From Kumtagia sp964244725 (GTDB lineage: Bacteria > Pseudomonadota > Alphaproteobacteria > Rhizobiales > Rhizobiaceae), in NCBI GenBank assembly GCA_964244725.1, contig CAXTJQ010000005.1, forward strand, positions 124,001-188,000: DNA of 64,000 nt, given 5' to 3'. Under the pieces are notes generated by a model. The model searched no databases, was not told the origin of the DNA, and worked only from the letters and a program-made list of their open reading frames with translations. This document shows positions 7,918-16,878 of this stretch, one piece after another. A program made the position numbers and the translations under genes. Numbering within the stretch: position 1 is the stretch's first letter; every line of letters begins with the position of its first letter.

Positions 7918-9302
7918 GCGTCGGCCTTGCGCTTGTCGATCAGCCGGATCGGCTTCTGCCGGCTCTCGATCTGCGTCAGCCCGGCGAGCGAGCCGGGCGC
8001 GGCCAGCGCCACAGCGATCTCGACGCCCAGGCGCGCCTTCAGGAAGCTCTCGACAAGCGTCGTGGGCTGGTCCACCGCGCCGCGCGTTTCGATGTGGACC
8101 GTCATCGCGTCGCGGCCGGCGTCGCGGTCCACGATACAGACATATTCCGACAGCAGACCCTCATGGTTCTCGGTCAGCAACGGCCCGATCGACGTCGGGT
8201 AGACGTTGATGCCGCGCAGCTTCACCATATTGTCGCTGCGCCCGAGGAAGCCGGCGATGCGCCGCAGATTGAGCCCTATCGACGAGGCGTCCGTCCGGTA
8301 GGCCGACACGTCGTGCGTGTTGAAGCGAATGACGGGATAGATGTCGTCCTTGAACAGGCAGGTCACCACCATGTCGCCGCTTTGTCCGTCGGCCACCGGC
8401 GCGCCGGTGGCGATGTCGAGGATCTCGACATATTGCGCGTCCTCCTGGACATACATGCCGTCCATGTCGGGTCCTTCGCCGGCGATGGCGCCGGTGTCGC
8501 CGACGCCGTACCAGTCGAAGACCTTCGCGCCGCCCCAGGCAGCCGACATCGACGCCCTGGTCTCGGAGCCGAGATGGCCCGAGATGATGCGGATGGGGAT
8601 ATCTCGGCCGGGCTCAAGACCGAGTTCGCACGCAACTTCCGAGAGGCGTCGCAAATAGTCGCCGAAGCCGACCAGAACGGTCGCGCCAAAATCGCGCATC
8701 AGGCCGACCTGCGTCGCCGAGCGCGTCTCGACGCCGGTGCCGGCCGACAGGAACTGCGCGCCGACCCAGTGGATCACGGCCTCGCGCATGTAGTGCCCGC
8801 CATTGACCATGCCGTGCCCGTAGACGGAATGGATGACGTCGTCGGCGGTGATGCCCTGCATGGCGTAGAAGCGCGCCACCAGAAGGTTCTGGATTTCGCG
8901 GCTGCGCGGGCCGAACAGCAGCGGCTGCGGCCGGCCGGTCGTGCCGCTGGTGGTCTGGAATACCAGCGGCGGACGCTCGTTCGGCGCGTAGGCCGCGCGG
9001 CCGTCGAAATCGCCGAGCGGCGGATGGGCTTCGAGCGACGCCATCAGGTCGGCCTTGCCGTAGAACGGCAGCTTGGCGATGTCCTCGATGGCGCGGATGT
9101 CGCCGGGCTCGACACCGTCCTTGCCCCAATGGCGTTGGTAGAACGGCACCTTCCATGCGAACGCCATGAGTCTCAGGAAGCGGCGGTTCTGGACGGCGCG
9201 CAGCTCGTCGCGGCTCGTTTGGGAAAAGGTCGCGAGATAGTCCTCCGGCCGGCCGTATTCCTGGATGAGCGAGGGATAATCGAGCGCGTCGAAATAGTTC
9301 AT
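7914..9302 (-). CDS. phenylacetate-CoA ligase-like (PaaK family) acyl-CoA synthetase
   Basis: A 462-residue AMP-forming ligase of the PaaK branch. The ATP-binding P-loop TTSGTTGRP is at residues 117-125, and the family features VYGHGMVNGG, DWYGVGDTGAI and YPVIRFNTHDV follow, then the hinge GRSDNMVKLRGINVYPTSI that starts the small C-terminal domain. It activates an aryl or other carboxylic acid to its CoA thioester through an acyl-adenylate. It sits between PrpD and amidase genes in a tight operon, which supports entry of a carboxylic acid, perhaps freed by the amidase, into CoA metabolism. The specific acid cannot be told from sequence; phenylacetate itself is unlikely because no paa genes are nearby. 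Confidence 0.88.
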   Translation of the reverse strand: MNYFDALDYPSLIQEYGRPEDYLATFSQTSRDELRAVQNRRFLRLMAFAWKVPFYQRHWGKDGVEPGDIRAIEDIAKLPFYGKADLMASLEAHPPLGDFDGRAAYAPNERPPLVFQTTSGTTGRPQPLLFGPRSREIQNLLVARFYAMQGITADDVIHSVYGHGMVNGGHYMREAVIHWVGAQFLSAGTGVETRSATQVGLMRDFGATVLVGFGDYLRRLSEVACELGLEPGRDIPIRIISGHLGSETRASMSAAWGGAKVFDWYGVGDTGAIAGEGPDMDGMYVQEDAQYVEILDIATGAPVADGQSGDMVVTCLFKDDIYPVIRFNTHDVSAYRTDASSIGLNLRRIAGFLGRSDNMVKLRGINVYPTSIGPLLTENHEGLLSEYVCIVDRDAGRDAMTVHIETRGAVDQPTTLVESFLKARLGVEIAVALAAPGSLAGLTQIESRQKPIRLIDKRKADA

Positions 9303-9320
9303 GAGGCGGATGTCCGGTCG

Positions 9321-10667
9321 TTAGGAAAGGCGGGCGAGCGACTGCTGGAGATGGATAAGTGGCGCGCCGTCGGCGAGGTCGAGCGCGGCTTGGGCAATCG
9401 CCTGGGCCTGCGCAGCCGACGCGCCAGACGCCTCGATCAGCATCAGCGCCTTGTCGCGCACCGCGGCTTCGCTCATCGGGTTTTCCGGATCGCCCCAGGC
9501 GTCGGGCACGGCGCGCGCGACGCGGCGGCCGTCGTCAAGCTCGATCGTCACGGCCGCGCCGAAGCGGGCCGGGTAGGGATCGGAGAAGTGGCCGGCGGCC
9601 GCGACCGCGATGCGCGAGCGCAGGTCGGGCCAGCCATGGCTGGCGAGCGTTTCGGGCGTGAAATCGTCCAGCGCCGGACGGCCTTTCGACAGCACTACGG
9701 CGGCTGCATGCTGCAGGCTGAACTTCGCGTCGTGCATCGTCTTGGGATCGGGTCGGTCGCAAATGCGCACCGCGTCGGCATAGGTCTCGACCAACACCCG
9801 GGCGATCGCCGCGCCGCCGATCTCGTCGCGCGCCAGCAGCGCCGCGTCGATGACGGCATGGACGTGGCGGCAGGCCGGCCATGGCTTGAAGCTGACCTCG
9901 CCGATCAGCCACGGAGCGTCGGGATCGGTGGCGATCTCGTCGGGAGCGCCATCAGCCGCCATGGCGGAAAACAGCCCCTGCTGTCCTTCGAGGATGAAGC
10001 GCGGTCCGGACAGGCCACGATGGGCAAGGTCGGCCGCCGCTACGCCGCGCCGCGCGGCTTCGGAGATGTGGAACGGCTTGGTCATGACCGGCTCGTGCAG
10101 GCACCGGAACAGCCCGCCAGCCGTCGAGCCCGCCGTGCCGAGCGCCCAGACCAGCCGCTGCGGGTCGAGCCCGAGCAGCAGGCCGGCCGTCGCGGCCGCG
10201 CCGATCCCGCCCAGCGTTGAAGTGGGATGAAAGTAGCGGTAGTGCTCGCGGCCTAGCGCGCGCCCGATCCCGACCATGACCTCGTAGCCGGCGAGCAGCG
10301 CATGAAGCGCTTTTTCGGACGGCGTCTCCGCGCCGAAGGCGAAGAGCACCGGCACGAGGACCGGGCCGGGATGCAGCAGCCCCTTGCGGTGGACGTCGTC
10401 CATCTCGAAGATGCTGCCGAGCCCGCCGAGAGCGAAGGCCCGCCCGCTCCGGTCGGGCGCCGGGGCCAGCCAACCGGCGGAGCCGACGCCGCCGGACAGG
10501 ATGCGGCCTTCGTCCACGGTGCGGCCAATCAGGGCGCAGCCGAGCCAGTCCAACAGGTGCAGCGCGGCCCGACGCAAATCGGCCTCGTCGGGCTGTCTTG
10601 CGATGCGCGCGACCAGGCGCTCGGTCGCGCTTATGGTCTGCTCCTGTGCTGCGCTGCTCACGGCCAT
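9321..10667 (-). CDS. MmgE/PrpD family protein
   Basis: A 448-residue member of the MmgE/PrpD family (2-methylcitrate dehydratase, cis-aconitate decarboxylase, iminodisuccinate epimerase and many uncharacterised relatives). Typical segments are the N-terminal LLDWLGCALIG, then FEMDDVHRKGLLHPGPVLVP, which includes the conserved D-D-x-H active-site region, and KPWPACRHVHAVIDAA. The start at 10667 gives the usual N-terminus (ISATERLVARIA); the frame upstream runs into the operator and is unlikely to be coding. First gene of the minus operon that continues to the CoA ligase, amidase and GAF genes, and it reads away from the operator at 10721. A second PrpD-family gene lies at 17715, only distantly similar. 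Confidence 0.85.
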   Translation of the reverse strand: MAVSSAAQEQTISATERLVARIARQPDEADLRRAALHLLDWLGCALIGRTVDEGRILSGGVGSAGWLAPAPDRSGRAFALGGLGSIFEMDDVHRKGLLHPGPVLVPVLFAFGAETPSEKALHALLAGYEVMVGIGRALGREHYRYFHPTSTLGGIGAAATAGLLLGLDPQRLVWALGTAGSTAGGLFRCLHEPVMTKPFHISEAARRGVAAADLAHRGLSGPRFILEGQQGLFSAMAADGAPDEIATDPDAPWLIGEVSFKPWPACRHVHAVIDAALLARDEIGGAAIARVLVETYADAVRICDRPDPKTMHDAKFSLQHAAAVVLSKGRPALDDFTPETLASHGWPDLRSRIAVAAAGHFSDPYPARFGAAVTIELDDGRRVARAVPDAWGDPENPMSEAAVRDKALMLIEASGASAAQAQAIAQAALDLADGAPLIHLQQSLARLS

Positions 10668-10720
10668 CGCGGAGGTTTTTTCCTTGCGGGCCAGCCGGCG
10701 ATCCCGCACAACTGGCAAAA

Positions 10721-10734
10721 TTTGTCCGGACATA
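10721..10734. promoter_or_regulatory. operator site 3 (TTTGTCCGGACATA)
   Basis: This is the third copy of the TTTGTCCGGACA palindrome, here with one imperfect arm. It lies between the divergent PrpD gene (start 10667) and the CoA-transferase gene (start 10781) that leads to the GntR regulator. Copies of the same core are at 21207 and 21308. The layout GT-N4-AC agrees with the half-sites known for GntR-family repressors. Site assignment to the GntR protein is inference. Confidence 0.8.
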
Positions 10735-10780
10735 TTTGACCGGATTGGGGCATGACGCAAGCGCGGCGAGGCAAAAAGGC

Positions 10781-12055
10781 ATGAACGCGAAGCAGCGTCC
10801 GACCATCCTGTCCGTCGACGAGGCTGCGCGTCTGGTGGCTGCTGGAAGCCGCGTGTTCCTCGGCGGCGCGCTGGCCGAACCCGCGCCGCTGCTCGATCAT
10901 GTCGAGGCCAATCCGGCGGTGTGGCAGGACGTGGCGATCACCGGCGCCTTCGTGCCCGGCATCAACACGCGCGATTATTCTGCGCTGGGGCAGGAGACGC
11001 AGGTGGAACTGGTCATTCCGACGCCCGGCATGGCCAATCCGGCGGGGCGGGTCGACCTGCTGCCGCTCCACTATTCCGAGTTCGCGCGGCGGGTCTCGGA
11101 GCCTGGTTTCATCGACTGGGCCATCGTTGCGACATCTGTGCCCCAGGACGGTGTGGTCGACCTCGGGCCGACGGCGGATTTCGCGCCGCTGCTCGCGGAG
11201 GCAGGCGTCAGGCTGGTCGCGATCACCAATCCGGCTCTGCCCGCCATGCGCAACGGCTGGCGGTTCCCGATCGAGGCCTTCGCGGCGATCGTCGAGGGGC
11301 CGCCTGTCCCGCCGGTCCATTCCGGCGTTGCGCCGGACGAGGTGAGTCGCGAGATTGCCGGGCTGGTGGCGCGGGAGGTTCGCGCCGGCGATACGATCGA
11401 GCTTGGGCTCGGGCGCTTCCAGGCCGCGATGCTGGAGGCGCTGGCCGGTCATCGCGATCTGGCTTTTCATGCCGGCATGATCTCGCCGCCGATCCTGTCG
11501 CCGCTGGAGGCCGGCGTGTTCTCGCGCGGCGTCACCACCGGCATCGCGGTCGGCGGCGCGGCGTTCCTCGACGCGCTGGCTCAGCGCGGCGATGTGCGTT
11601 TCGCTCCGGTCACGCAGACGCATGGCGCGGCGGCGCTCGCGGGCATCGAGCGGTTCGTGGCGATCAATTCGGCGCTCGAGGTCGATCTCTGGGGCCAGGC
11701 CAATGTCGAACGCATCGGCGACAGGACGGTCGGCAGCGTCGGCGGCCTGATCGATTTCATGCGCGGCGCGCGCATGTCGCGCGGCGGCCGCTCGATCCTG
11801 GCGCTGCCGGCCAGCGCCAGGGGTGGTACCGTCAGCCGGATCGTTGCCCAGCTTGCCGGTCCGGTGTCGGTCGCGCGGAGCGATGTCGACCTGATAGCAA
11901 CCGAGTTCGGCATCGCCGATCTGCGTGGCGCGTCGGAGGAGGAGCGCGCGCGCCGACTCGTTGCCATTGCGGCGCCGGCGTTTCGCGATAGGGTGCGGCA
12001 CGACTGGCATTGCGCTCGCCTGCAATCCGGAAGGGGGGCGCAATCATCGTCATGA
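10781..12055 (+). CDS. acetyl-CoA hydrolase/4-hydroxybutyrate CoA-transferase family protein
   Basis: A 424-residue CoA transferase of the Cat1/4-hydroxybutyrate-CoA transferase type. It contains FLGGALAEPAPLLDH near the start, the GDTIELGLGRFQAAMLEAL motif in the middle, GVFSRGVTTGIAVGGA and the C-terminal block VERIGDRTVGSVGGLIDFMR followed by GRSILALPASARGGTVSRIV and DLIATEFGIADLRG. Such enzymes move CoA from acetyl- or succinyl-CoA to a carboxylic acid; RipA, the itaconate CoA-transferase of Yersinia, belongs to the same family. The conserved glutamate that carries CoA is expected in the QxELG-like middle segment but I cannot assign it with certainty. It is the first gene after operator 3 and overlaps gntR by four bases. 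Confidence 0.87.
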   Translation: MNAKQRPTILSVDEAARLVAAGSRVFLGGALAEPAPLLDHVEANPAVWQDVAITGAFVPGINTRDYSALGQETQVELVIPTPGMANPAGRVDLLPLHYSEFARRVSEPGFIDWAIVATSVPQDGVVDLGPTADFAPLLAEAGVRLVAITNPALPAMRNGWRFPIEAFAAIVEGPPVPPVHSGVAPDEVSREIAGLVAREVRAGDTIELGLGRFQAAMLEALAGHRDLAFHAGMISPPILSPLEAGVFSRGVTTGIAVGGAAFLDALAQRGDVRFAPVTQTHGAAALAGIERFVAINSALEVDLWGQANVERIGDRTVGSVGGLIDFMRGARMSRGGRSILALPASARGGTVSRIVAQLAGPVSVARSDVDLIATEFGIADLRGASEEERARRLVAIAAPAFRDRVRHDWHCARLQSGRGAQSSS

Positions 12056-12801
12056 GCGAAGCGAGAGCCGGCCCGCGCTATGCGCAGTTGCGCGATGTCC
12101 TGCAAGGCCGCATCGAGGCCGGCGCGTATGGCGTCGGCGACCTGATGCCGACGGAACTGGAACTCCAGGAGGAGTTCGCGCTGAGCCGCCACACGGTGCG
12201 CGAGGCGCTGCGGCAGCTGATCGAGGCAGGCCTGGTGCGCCGCCGCCAGGGGTCGGGCACTCAGGTCGTTCGGGCATCCGTCGAGCAGAACTACGTGCAT
12301 TCGATGCGCTCGCTGAGCGAGCTTTTTCAATACGCGTCCGACACGCATTTCCGCATTGATTCGATGACGGAGGCCAAGCCCGGCCTCGAGGTGGTTGGGC
12401 TGTTCGGCGCCGATGCGGACACACCCTGGCTGAGGATCGAGGGCATCCGGCTGAAAAGCGACCACCTCGCGACGATCTGCGCCTCGACCGTGTTCCTCAA
12501 CATCGCGTTTCGGAGCCTCGCGCCGAAACTGCCGGGCCACCAGGGTGCGATCTACCGCCTGGTCGAGGAGAATTTCGGCGTGACGCTGGCCGATGTCGAG
12601 CAGGAGATCAGCGCCGAGCCGATCGGCCGCGATGCCGCCAGCCGGCTGGGAGTGTCGGCCAGGATCTGGGCGGTCAAGGTGATCAGGCGCTATCTCGACG
12701 CCGACGGCAGGCTGCTGATCGTTTCGATCAACCACCATCCCGGCGACCGGTTTTCCTACGCCATGCATCTGCGCCGCGAGGGCGCGAAAGGCTGGAGCTA
12801 A
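12052..12801 (+). CDS. GntR-family (HutC/UTRA type) transcriptional regulator
   Basis: A 249-residue regulator. Residues about 8-75 form the GntR winged helix-turn-helix (YAQLRDVLQGRIEAGAYGVG, then LSRHTVREALRQLIEAGLVR and RRQGSGTQV). Residues about 95-240 match the UTRA ligand-binding domain of the HutC subfamily, which senses small pathway metabolites. The ATG at 12052 overlaps the CoA-transferase stop (ATGA), so the regulator is co-transcribed from the operator-3 promoter and probably autoregulated. It is the only regulator inside the 27-kb cluster, which makes it the best candidate to bind the three TTTGTCCGGACA palindromes. Its stop overlaps the convergent CoA-transferase gene by four bases. 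Confidence 0.93.
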   Translation: MSEARAGPRYAQLRDVLQGRIEAGAYGVGDLMPTELELQEEFALSRHTVREALRQLIEAGLVRRRQGSGTQVVRASVEQNYVHSMRSLSELFQYASDTHFRIDSMTEAKPGLEVVGLFGADADTPWLRIEGIRLKSDHLATICASTVFLNIAFRSLAPKLPGHQGAIYRLVEENFGVTLADVEQEISAEPIGRDAASRLGVSARIWAVKVIRRYLDADGRLLIVSINHHPGDRFSYAMHLRREGAKGWS

Positions 12802-13907
12802 GAGCGCCCGGTCAAAGCGGCCGTGTGTTCGCCCAAAGCAGGCAGGCGCAGGTCTGGATTTGCCGGCTCGTCGCGGAACTTGATCGGCGCGCCGAGGTGT
12901 TTTTCGCCTTCGGCGTCGAGCAGCACCATGCCGCGATGCGCGACATGCGGCTGGTCGAACGCCTCCTTCAAGTCGAGGACCGGCGCGAAGCACACGTCCT
13001 TGTCGCCGAACCAGACGACCCACTCGTCGCGGGTCCTTTGCAGGAAGGTCGCGGTCAAAAAGTCCCTGACCGGCTGCTGCGTCGGGCCGGGCGGTGAAAA
13101 CGCGGAGTCTCGCAAGTCCTCGCGGCCGAGCGCGGCGAGCAGGGCCTCGATGAATTTGTGCTCGACCCCGGCGAGCACAATGTGGCGGCCGTCCGCGGTC
13201 TCGTAGGGCCGGTAGAAGGCGTAGCCGCCCCAGGAGCGCTCGTCGCGGACGACGGGCGCGCGATCCTCGGCGAAGATCGAGCCGACCAGATTGGGCAGCC
13301 AGGCCATGATGGCGTCCTGCATGGAGACGTCCAGGTAGTCGCCGCGCCCGGTCTTCTCGCGCCGCAGCAGCGCCATCAGGATCCCGGCCAGCGCGGTGAA
13401 GGAGCCCGCCATATCGGCCACGGGCACGTTCGGATTGGTCGGCTGGCCGTCCTGGCCGAGATTGAGGCTGATGGCGCCCGCCAGCGCCTCGATGCCGATG
13501 TCGTGCGCCGGCCGCCGGCTCTCCGGCCCGATCTGGCCGAAGGCCGAGATCGAGGCGTAGACGATGCGCGGATTGCGCCCCGACACCGCAGCATAGCCGA
13601 CGCCCAGCCGGTCGACCACGCCCGGCCGGAAGGCCTCGACCACGACATCCGCCGTCTCGGCGAGACGCAGGAAAGCTTCGACGGCGTCCGGCTGCTTCAG
13701 GTCGAGCATCACGCTCTTCTTGCCGCGATGGGTGTTGCGGAACCACACGCTCTCGCCGCCCGACCGGTAGCCCACCTTGCGCACTGGTTCGCCGGCCGGC
13801 GGCTCGATCTTGACGACTTCCGCGCCATGATCGGCCAGCATCTGCGTCAGCATCGGGCCGGGCAGGAACTGCGACAGGTCGAGGACCCGAAATCCGTCCA
13901 TCTTCAT
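12798..13907 (-). CDS. CaiB/BaiF (family III) CoA transferase, copy 1
   Basis: A 369-residue family III CoA transferase. It shows the N-terminal RVLDLSQFLPGPMLTQMLAD, ADVVVEAFRPGVVDRLG and SISAFGQIGP motifs, and the catalytic aspartate that forms the acyl anhydride in VPVADMAGS (near residue 168). The family transfers CoA between acyl-CoA donors and acids such as oxalate, carnitine derivatives, mesaconate or succinate derivatives. Last gene of the nine-gene minus operon, 11 bases after the second CaiB gene; its stop overlaps that of gntR on the other strand. Two dissimilar CaiB genes side by side may form a heteromeric enzyme or use different substrates. Confidence 0.9.
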   Translation of the reverse strand: MKMDGFRVLDLSQFLPGPMLTQMLADHGAEVVKIEPPAGEPVRKVGYRSGGESVWFRNTHRGKKSVMLDLKQPDAVEAFLRLAETADVVVEAFRPGVVDRLGVGYAAVSGRNPRIVYASISAFGQIGPESRRPAHDIGIEALAGAISLNLGQDGQPTNPNVPVADMAGSFTALAGILMALLRREKTGRGDYLDVSMQDAIMAWLPNLVGSIFAEDRAPVVRDERSWGGYAFYRPYETADGRHIVLAGVEHKFIEALLAALGREDLRDSAFSPPGPTQQPVRDFLTATFLQRTRDEWVVWFGDKDVCFAPVLDLKEAFDQPHVAHRGMVLLDAEGEKHLGAPIKFRDEPANPDLRLPALGEHTAALTGRS

Positions 13908-13918
13908 GGGCGCTACCC

Positions 13919-15154
13919 TTACACTATGCCGCGCGCCCGCAGGTCGGCCAGGGCGGCGTCTGCGATGCCGATGGAACCTAGCACCGCGTCGGTATCCGCA
14001 CCGAGCGCCGGCGCGCGACGCGTCGGGATGCGGCTGCCGGACAGGCGTATCGGACTGCTCACGATGCGCAGTCCGTCCGGCCTGGCGTCATGCGTGACGG
14101 TCTGAAGCCCACCGGTCTCGATCAGGTACGGGTTGTCGAGGGCGGACGACAGGGTGAGGATCGGCGCCGCGGGTACATGGCCGGCCAGCAGCGTCATCCA
14201 CTGCGCGGTCGTCTTCGCGGCGAAGACACCGTCGAGCAGGGCCGCCAGCGCGTCGCGATTCCGGAACCGCGCGCGCGGCGTGGCGAAACGCTCGTCCTCG
14301 GTCCATTTCGGATGCCCGACGATTTCGCACAGCGCCTCCCAGAACTTTGGCAGGATGCACATGACGAAGATGTGGCCGTCCTTGGTCGGAAAGGCTTCGC
14401 AGGGCGCGGCCGACGGGTGGCCGGAGCGCGGCCGCCGGGCGACTGCGTCGCCTTCGTTGAGGTACCACATGGCGGGGTAGGTGAGCTGATGCATGGCAAC
14501 GTCGTAGAGGGAGACATCCACATCGCGGCCCCTGCCGCTACGCGCCGCGCCGAACAGCGCGGCGGTCAGCGCGAAGGCGGTGGTGATGCCGGACAGATAG
14601 TCGACGAGCGACAGGCCCATGCGGGTCGGCGGCGAGTCGGGCTCGCCGGTCAGGTCCATGAAGCCGGCCTCGGCCTGCAACAGATAGTCGTAGGCGGGCC
14701 AGGTCGCGCGCGGACCCGTGCGGCCATAGCCCGAAAGATGCGCGCAAACAATCTTCGGACTGACGTCGGCGAGCGCCTCGTAGGTCAGGCCGAGCTTGCG
14801 CGGTTGGTCGCCGCGCAGATTGTTGAGCACGGCGTCCGACGTGGCGACCAGCCTGCGGAAAATGTCGCGCCCGTCCGGCGCATGGATGTCCAGCGACACG
14901 CTCTTCTTGGCGAGGTTGAAGGCCTGGAAGAATTCGCTGTCGTTCTCGCCGAGGAAATGCGGCCCGGACTGCCGCGAACTGTCGCCGCCGGGGATTTTGC
15001 CGCGCGGCGGCGCCTCGATCTTGATGACCTCGGCGCCCATGTCGGCGAGGTACAGGCTGGCGAACGGGCCTGCGCCATATTGTTCGACGGCGAGGATGCG
15101 GACGCCCGAAAGCGGCCGGTCGAGCGCTTCTTGCTCGGGCGCGCCTACGCTCAA
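13919..15154 (-). CDS. CaiB/BaiF (family III) CoA transferase, copy 2
   Basis: A 411-residue family III CoA transferase with LSGVRILAVEQYGAGPFASL and YLADMGAEVIKIE at the N-terminus, DAVLNNLRGDQPRKLGLTYE, HLSGYGRTGP and the catalytic aspartate in GLSLVDYLSG. I chose the TTG at 15154 because it overlaps the acyl-CoA dehydrogenase stop as TTGA, the coupling seen elsewhere in this operon; no ATG stands at the family N-terminus, and the frame upstream lies inside the dehydrogenase gene. The C-terminus carries the family's KLSGSRIPTRRAPALGADT-like ending. Probably activates or deactivates a dicarboxylic or hydroxy acid in the pathway. Confidence 0.88.
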   Translation of the reverse strand: MSVGAPEQEALDRPLSGVRILAVEQYGAGPFASLYLADMGAEVIKIEAPPRGKIPGGDSSRQSGPHFLGENDSEFFQAFNLAKKSVSLDIHAPDGRDIFRRLVATSDAVLNNLRGDQPRKLGLTYEALADVSPKIVCAHLSGYGRTGPRATWPAYDYLLQAEAGFMDLTGEPDSPPTRMGLSLVDYLSGITTAFALTAALFGAARSGRGRDVDVSLYDVAMHQLTYPAMWYLNEGDAVARRPRSGHPSAAPCEAFPTKDGHIFVMCILPKFWEALCEIVGHPKWTEDERFATPRARFRNRDALAALLDGVFAAKTTAQWMTLLAGHVPAAPILTLSSALDNPYLIETGGLQTVTHDARPDGLRIVSSPIRLSGSRIPTRRAPALGADTDAVLGSIGIADAALADLRARGIV

Positions 15155-16323
15155 GCCGGGTTCCTCTCGATCAGTTGCTTGGCGATGATCATGCGCTGGA
15201 TCTCGTTGGTGCCTTCGCCGATGCACATCAGCGGCGCGTCGCGGAAATAGCGCTCGATATGGTATTCCTTGGAATAGCCGTAGCCGCCATGGATGCGCAT
15301 GGCCTCGAGCGCGTTCTCGACGGCCGCTTCCGAGGCGAAATATTTCGCCATGCCGGCTTCCATGTCGCAGCGCTCCCCGCTGTCATAGGCGCGCGCGGCG
15401 TCATAGGTCAGCAGCCGCGCGGCCTGCAGGCGCGTCGCCATCTCGCCGAGCTTGAGCTGGATCGCCTGGTGCTGCGCGATCGGCTTGCCGAACGTCTTGC
15501 GGATCTGGGCGTATTTCACGCTGTCGGCCAATGCCGCGCCCGCCAGCCCGCAGCCGCGCCCGGCAATGTTGATGCGACCGAGTTCAAGGCCGGAGAGCGC
15601 TGCCTGCATGCCGCGCCCCTCGACACCGCCGATCAGGTTTTCGGCCGGGATGGCGTAGTCCTCGAAGACGAGTTCGGCGCTGTCGACGCCCTTGTAGCCC
15701 ATCTTCTCCAGTTTTTTGGAGACAGTAAAGCCGGGTCCTTTCTCGGCGATGAACATCGACATGCCCTTATGGCGAGGCTCGGCGTCCATGCTGGTTTTGA
15801 CCAGCAGCGCGAAGCACGAGCCATGGATGCCGTTGGTGATCCAGGTCTTGGTCCCGTTGACCAGGTAGCGGTCGCCGTCCCTGACGGCGCGGGCGCGGAT
15901 CGCCTGGAGGTCGGTGCCGGCATCCGGCTCGGTCAGCGCCAGGCCGCCGCGCACCTCGCCGGTCGCAAACAGCGGCAGATATTTCCGCTTCTGCTCCTCG
16001 GCGCCGTTGCGCGCCACACAGGCCGCCATGATGAGGTGCGAGTTGATGACGCCGGTCAGCGACATCCAGACCGAGGCGATCTTCTCGATGACGCGGACAT
16101 AGGTCGAGGCCGACAGGCCGAGCCCGCCATAGTCGGCCGGGATGGTGGCGCCGAAGAGGCCGAGCGCCTTCATCTGCTCGACCATCTCGACCGGATATTC
16201 GTCGGCATGCTCGAATGCGAGCACATGCGGGCGCACGTCGCGGTCCAGCCATTTCCCGACGCTGTCGAGGATCATCTTGTCTTCGTCGGACAGGCCGGAC
16301 GTCGAAAGGGAATCTAGCAGCAT
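15151..16323 (-). CDS. acyl-CoA dehydrogenase
   Basis: A 390-residue FAD enzyme that introduces the alpha-beta double bond into an acyl-CoA. The FAD/substrate loop (ALTEPDAGTDLQAIRARA), KTWITNGIHGSCF, RGMQAALSGLELGRINIAGR and the C-terminal IHGGYGYSKEYHIERYFRDA are canonical. The likely catalytic base is E370 in the GEGTNEIQ motif. The length fits short/medium-chain or methylsuccinyl-CoA type dehydrogenases. It lies 18 bases after a MaoC-type hydratase gene, so dehydrogenation followed by hydration of the enoyl-CoA is the natural reading. It needs an electron-transfer flavoprotein, whose genes are not in the window. Confidence 0.93.
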   Translation of the reverse strand: MLLDSLSTSGLSDEDKMILDSVGKWLDRDVRPHVLAFEHADEYPVEMVEQMKALGLFGATIPADYGGLGLSASTYVRVIEKIASVWMSLTGVINSHLIMAACVARNGAEEQKRKYLPLFATGEVRGGLALTEPDAGTDLQAIRARAVRDGDRYLVNGTKTWITNGIHGSCFALLVKTSMDAEPRHKGMSMFIAEKGPGFTVSKKLEKMGYKGVDSAELVFEDYAIPAENLIGGVEGRGMQAALSGLELGRINIAGRGCGLAGAALADSVKYAQIRKTFGKPIAQHQAIQLKLGEMATRLQAARLLTYDAARAYDSGERCDMEAGMAKYFASEAAVENALEAMRIHGGYGYSKEYHIERYFRDAPLMCIGEGTNEIQRMIIAKQLIERNPA

Positions 16324-16341
16324 GATGGGCCTTCTCGCGTT

Positions 16342-16860
16342 CTAATAACGCGCCTTTTCCTCGACATCGAAGCCGATCTTGGCGATCAGCATCGTGCGCT
16401 CGAATTCGCTGACGAGCCTGCCGTCCTGGTTGAATCCGCGCGTCTTGACCGAGACGATCCCGGCATTGGGGCGCGACTTGCTCCCGCGCTTGGAAATCAC
16501 CTCGGACTCGGCGGTCAGCGTGTCGCCCGCAAACAGCGGGAAGGTCAGCTTGATCTCGTTCCAGCCGAGATTGGCGATGGCCTTCTGCGATACGTCGGTG
16601 ACGCTCATGCCGACCATCAGCGCGACGGTGAAGGGCGAGCAGATGATGCAGCGCCCAAACTCGCTGTGTTTGGCGTATTCGGCGTCGAAATGCATCGGAT
16701 GCGTGTTCATGGTGAGCAGCGTGAACCAAATGTTCTCGGTCTCCGTCACCGTGCGGCCTGGACGATGTTCATAGATGTCGCCAACCTTGAAATCCTCGAA
16801 ATAGCGCCCGAAGCTTTCGCGGTAGCGGTTCGGGGCGATTTCCATGTGCGTCACGACCAT
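16342..16860 (-). CDS. MaoC-family enoyl-CoA hydratase
   Basis: A 172-residue hot-dog-fold hydratase. FEDFKVGDIYEHRPGRTVTE opens the domain, and the hydratase-2 type active site is visible in TLLTMNTHPMHFDAEYAKHS (Asn-x-x-x-x-His with a nearby Asp). The protein adds water to an alpha-beta unsaturated CoA ester; close family members include mesaconyl-CoA hydratase and itaconyl-CoA hydratase. The ATG at 16860 has AGGGA upstream; an in-frame ATG five codons later is possible. It lies between the CitE-like lyase and the acyl-CoA dehydrogenase, the order expected for dehydrogenation, hydration and C-C cleavage of a branched dicarboxyl-CoA. Confidence 0.88.
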   Translation of the reverse strand: MVVTHMEIAPNRYRESFGRYFEDFKVGDIYEHRPGRTVTETENIWFTLLTMNTHPMHFDAEYAKHSEFGRCIICSPFTVALMVGMSVTDVSQKAIANLGWNEIKLTFPLFAGDTLTAESEVISKRGSKSRPNAGIVSVKTRGFNQDGRLVSEFERTMLIAKIGFDVEEKARY

Positions 16861-16878
16861 TGGTTGTTTCCCTGGAGA

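Noticed and set aside
10752..10784. A 10-codon frame (MTQARRGKKA) whose stop overlaps the CoA-transferase start as ATGA, a possible leader peptide
   Set aside because: It has no clear ribosome-binding site and no regulatory codon run; the overlap can arise by chance. It would need conservation in relatives.
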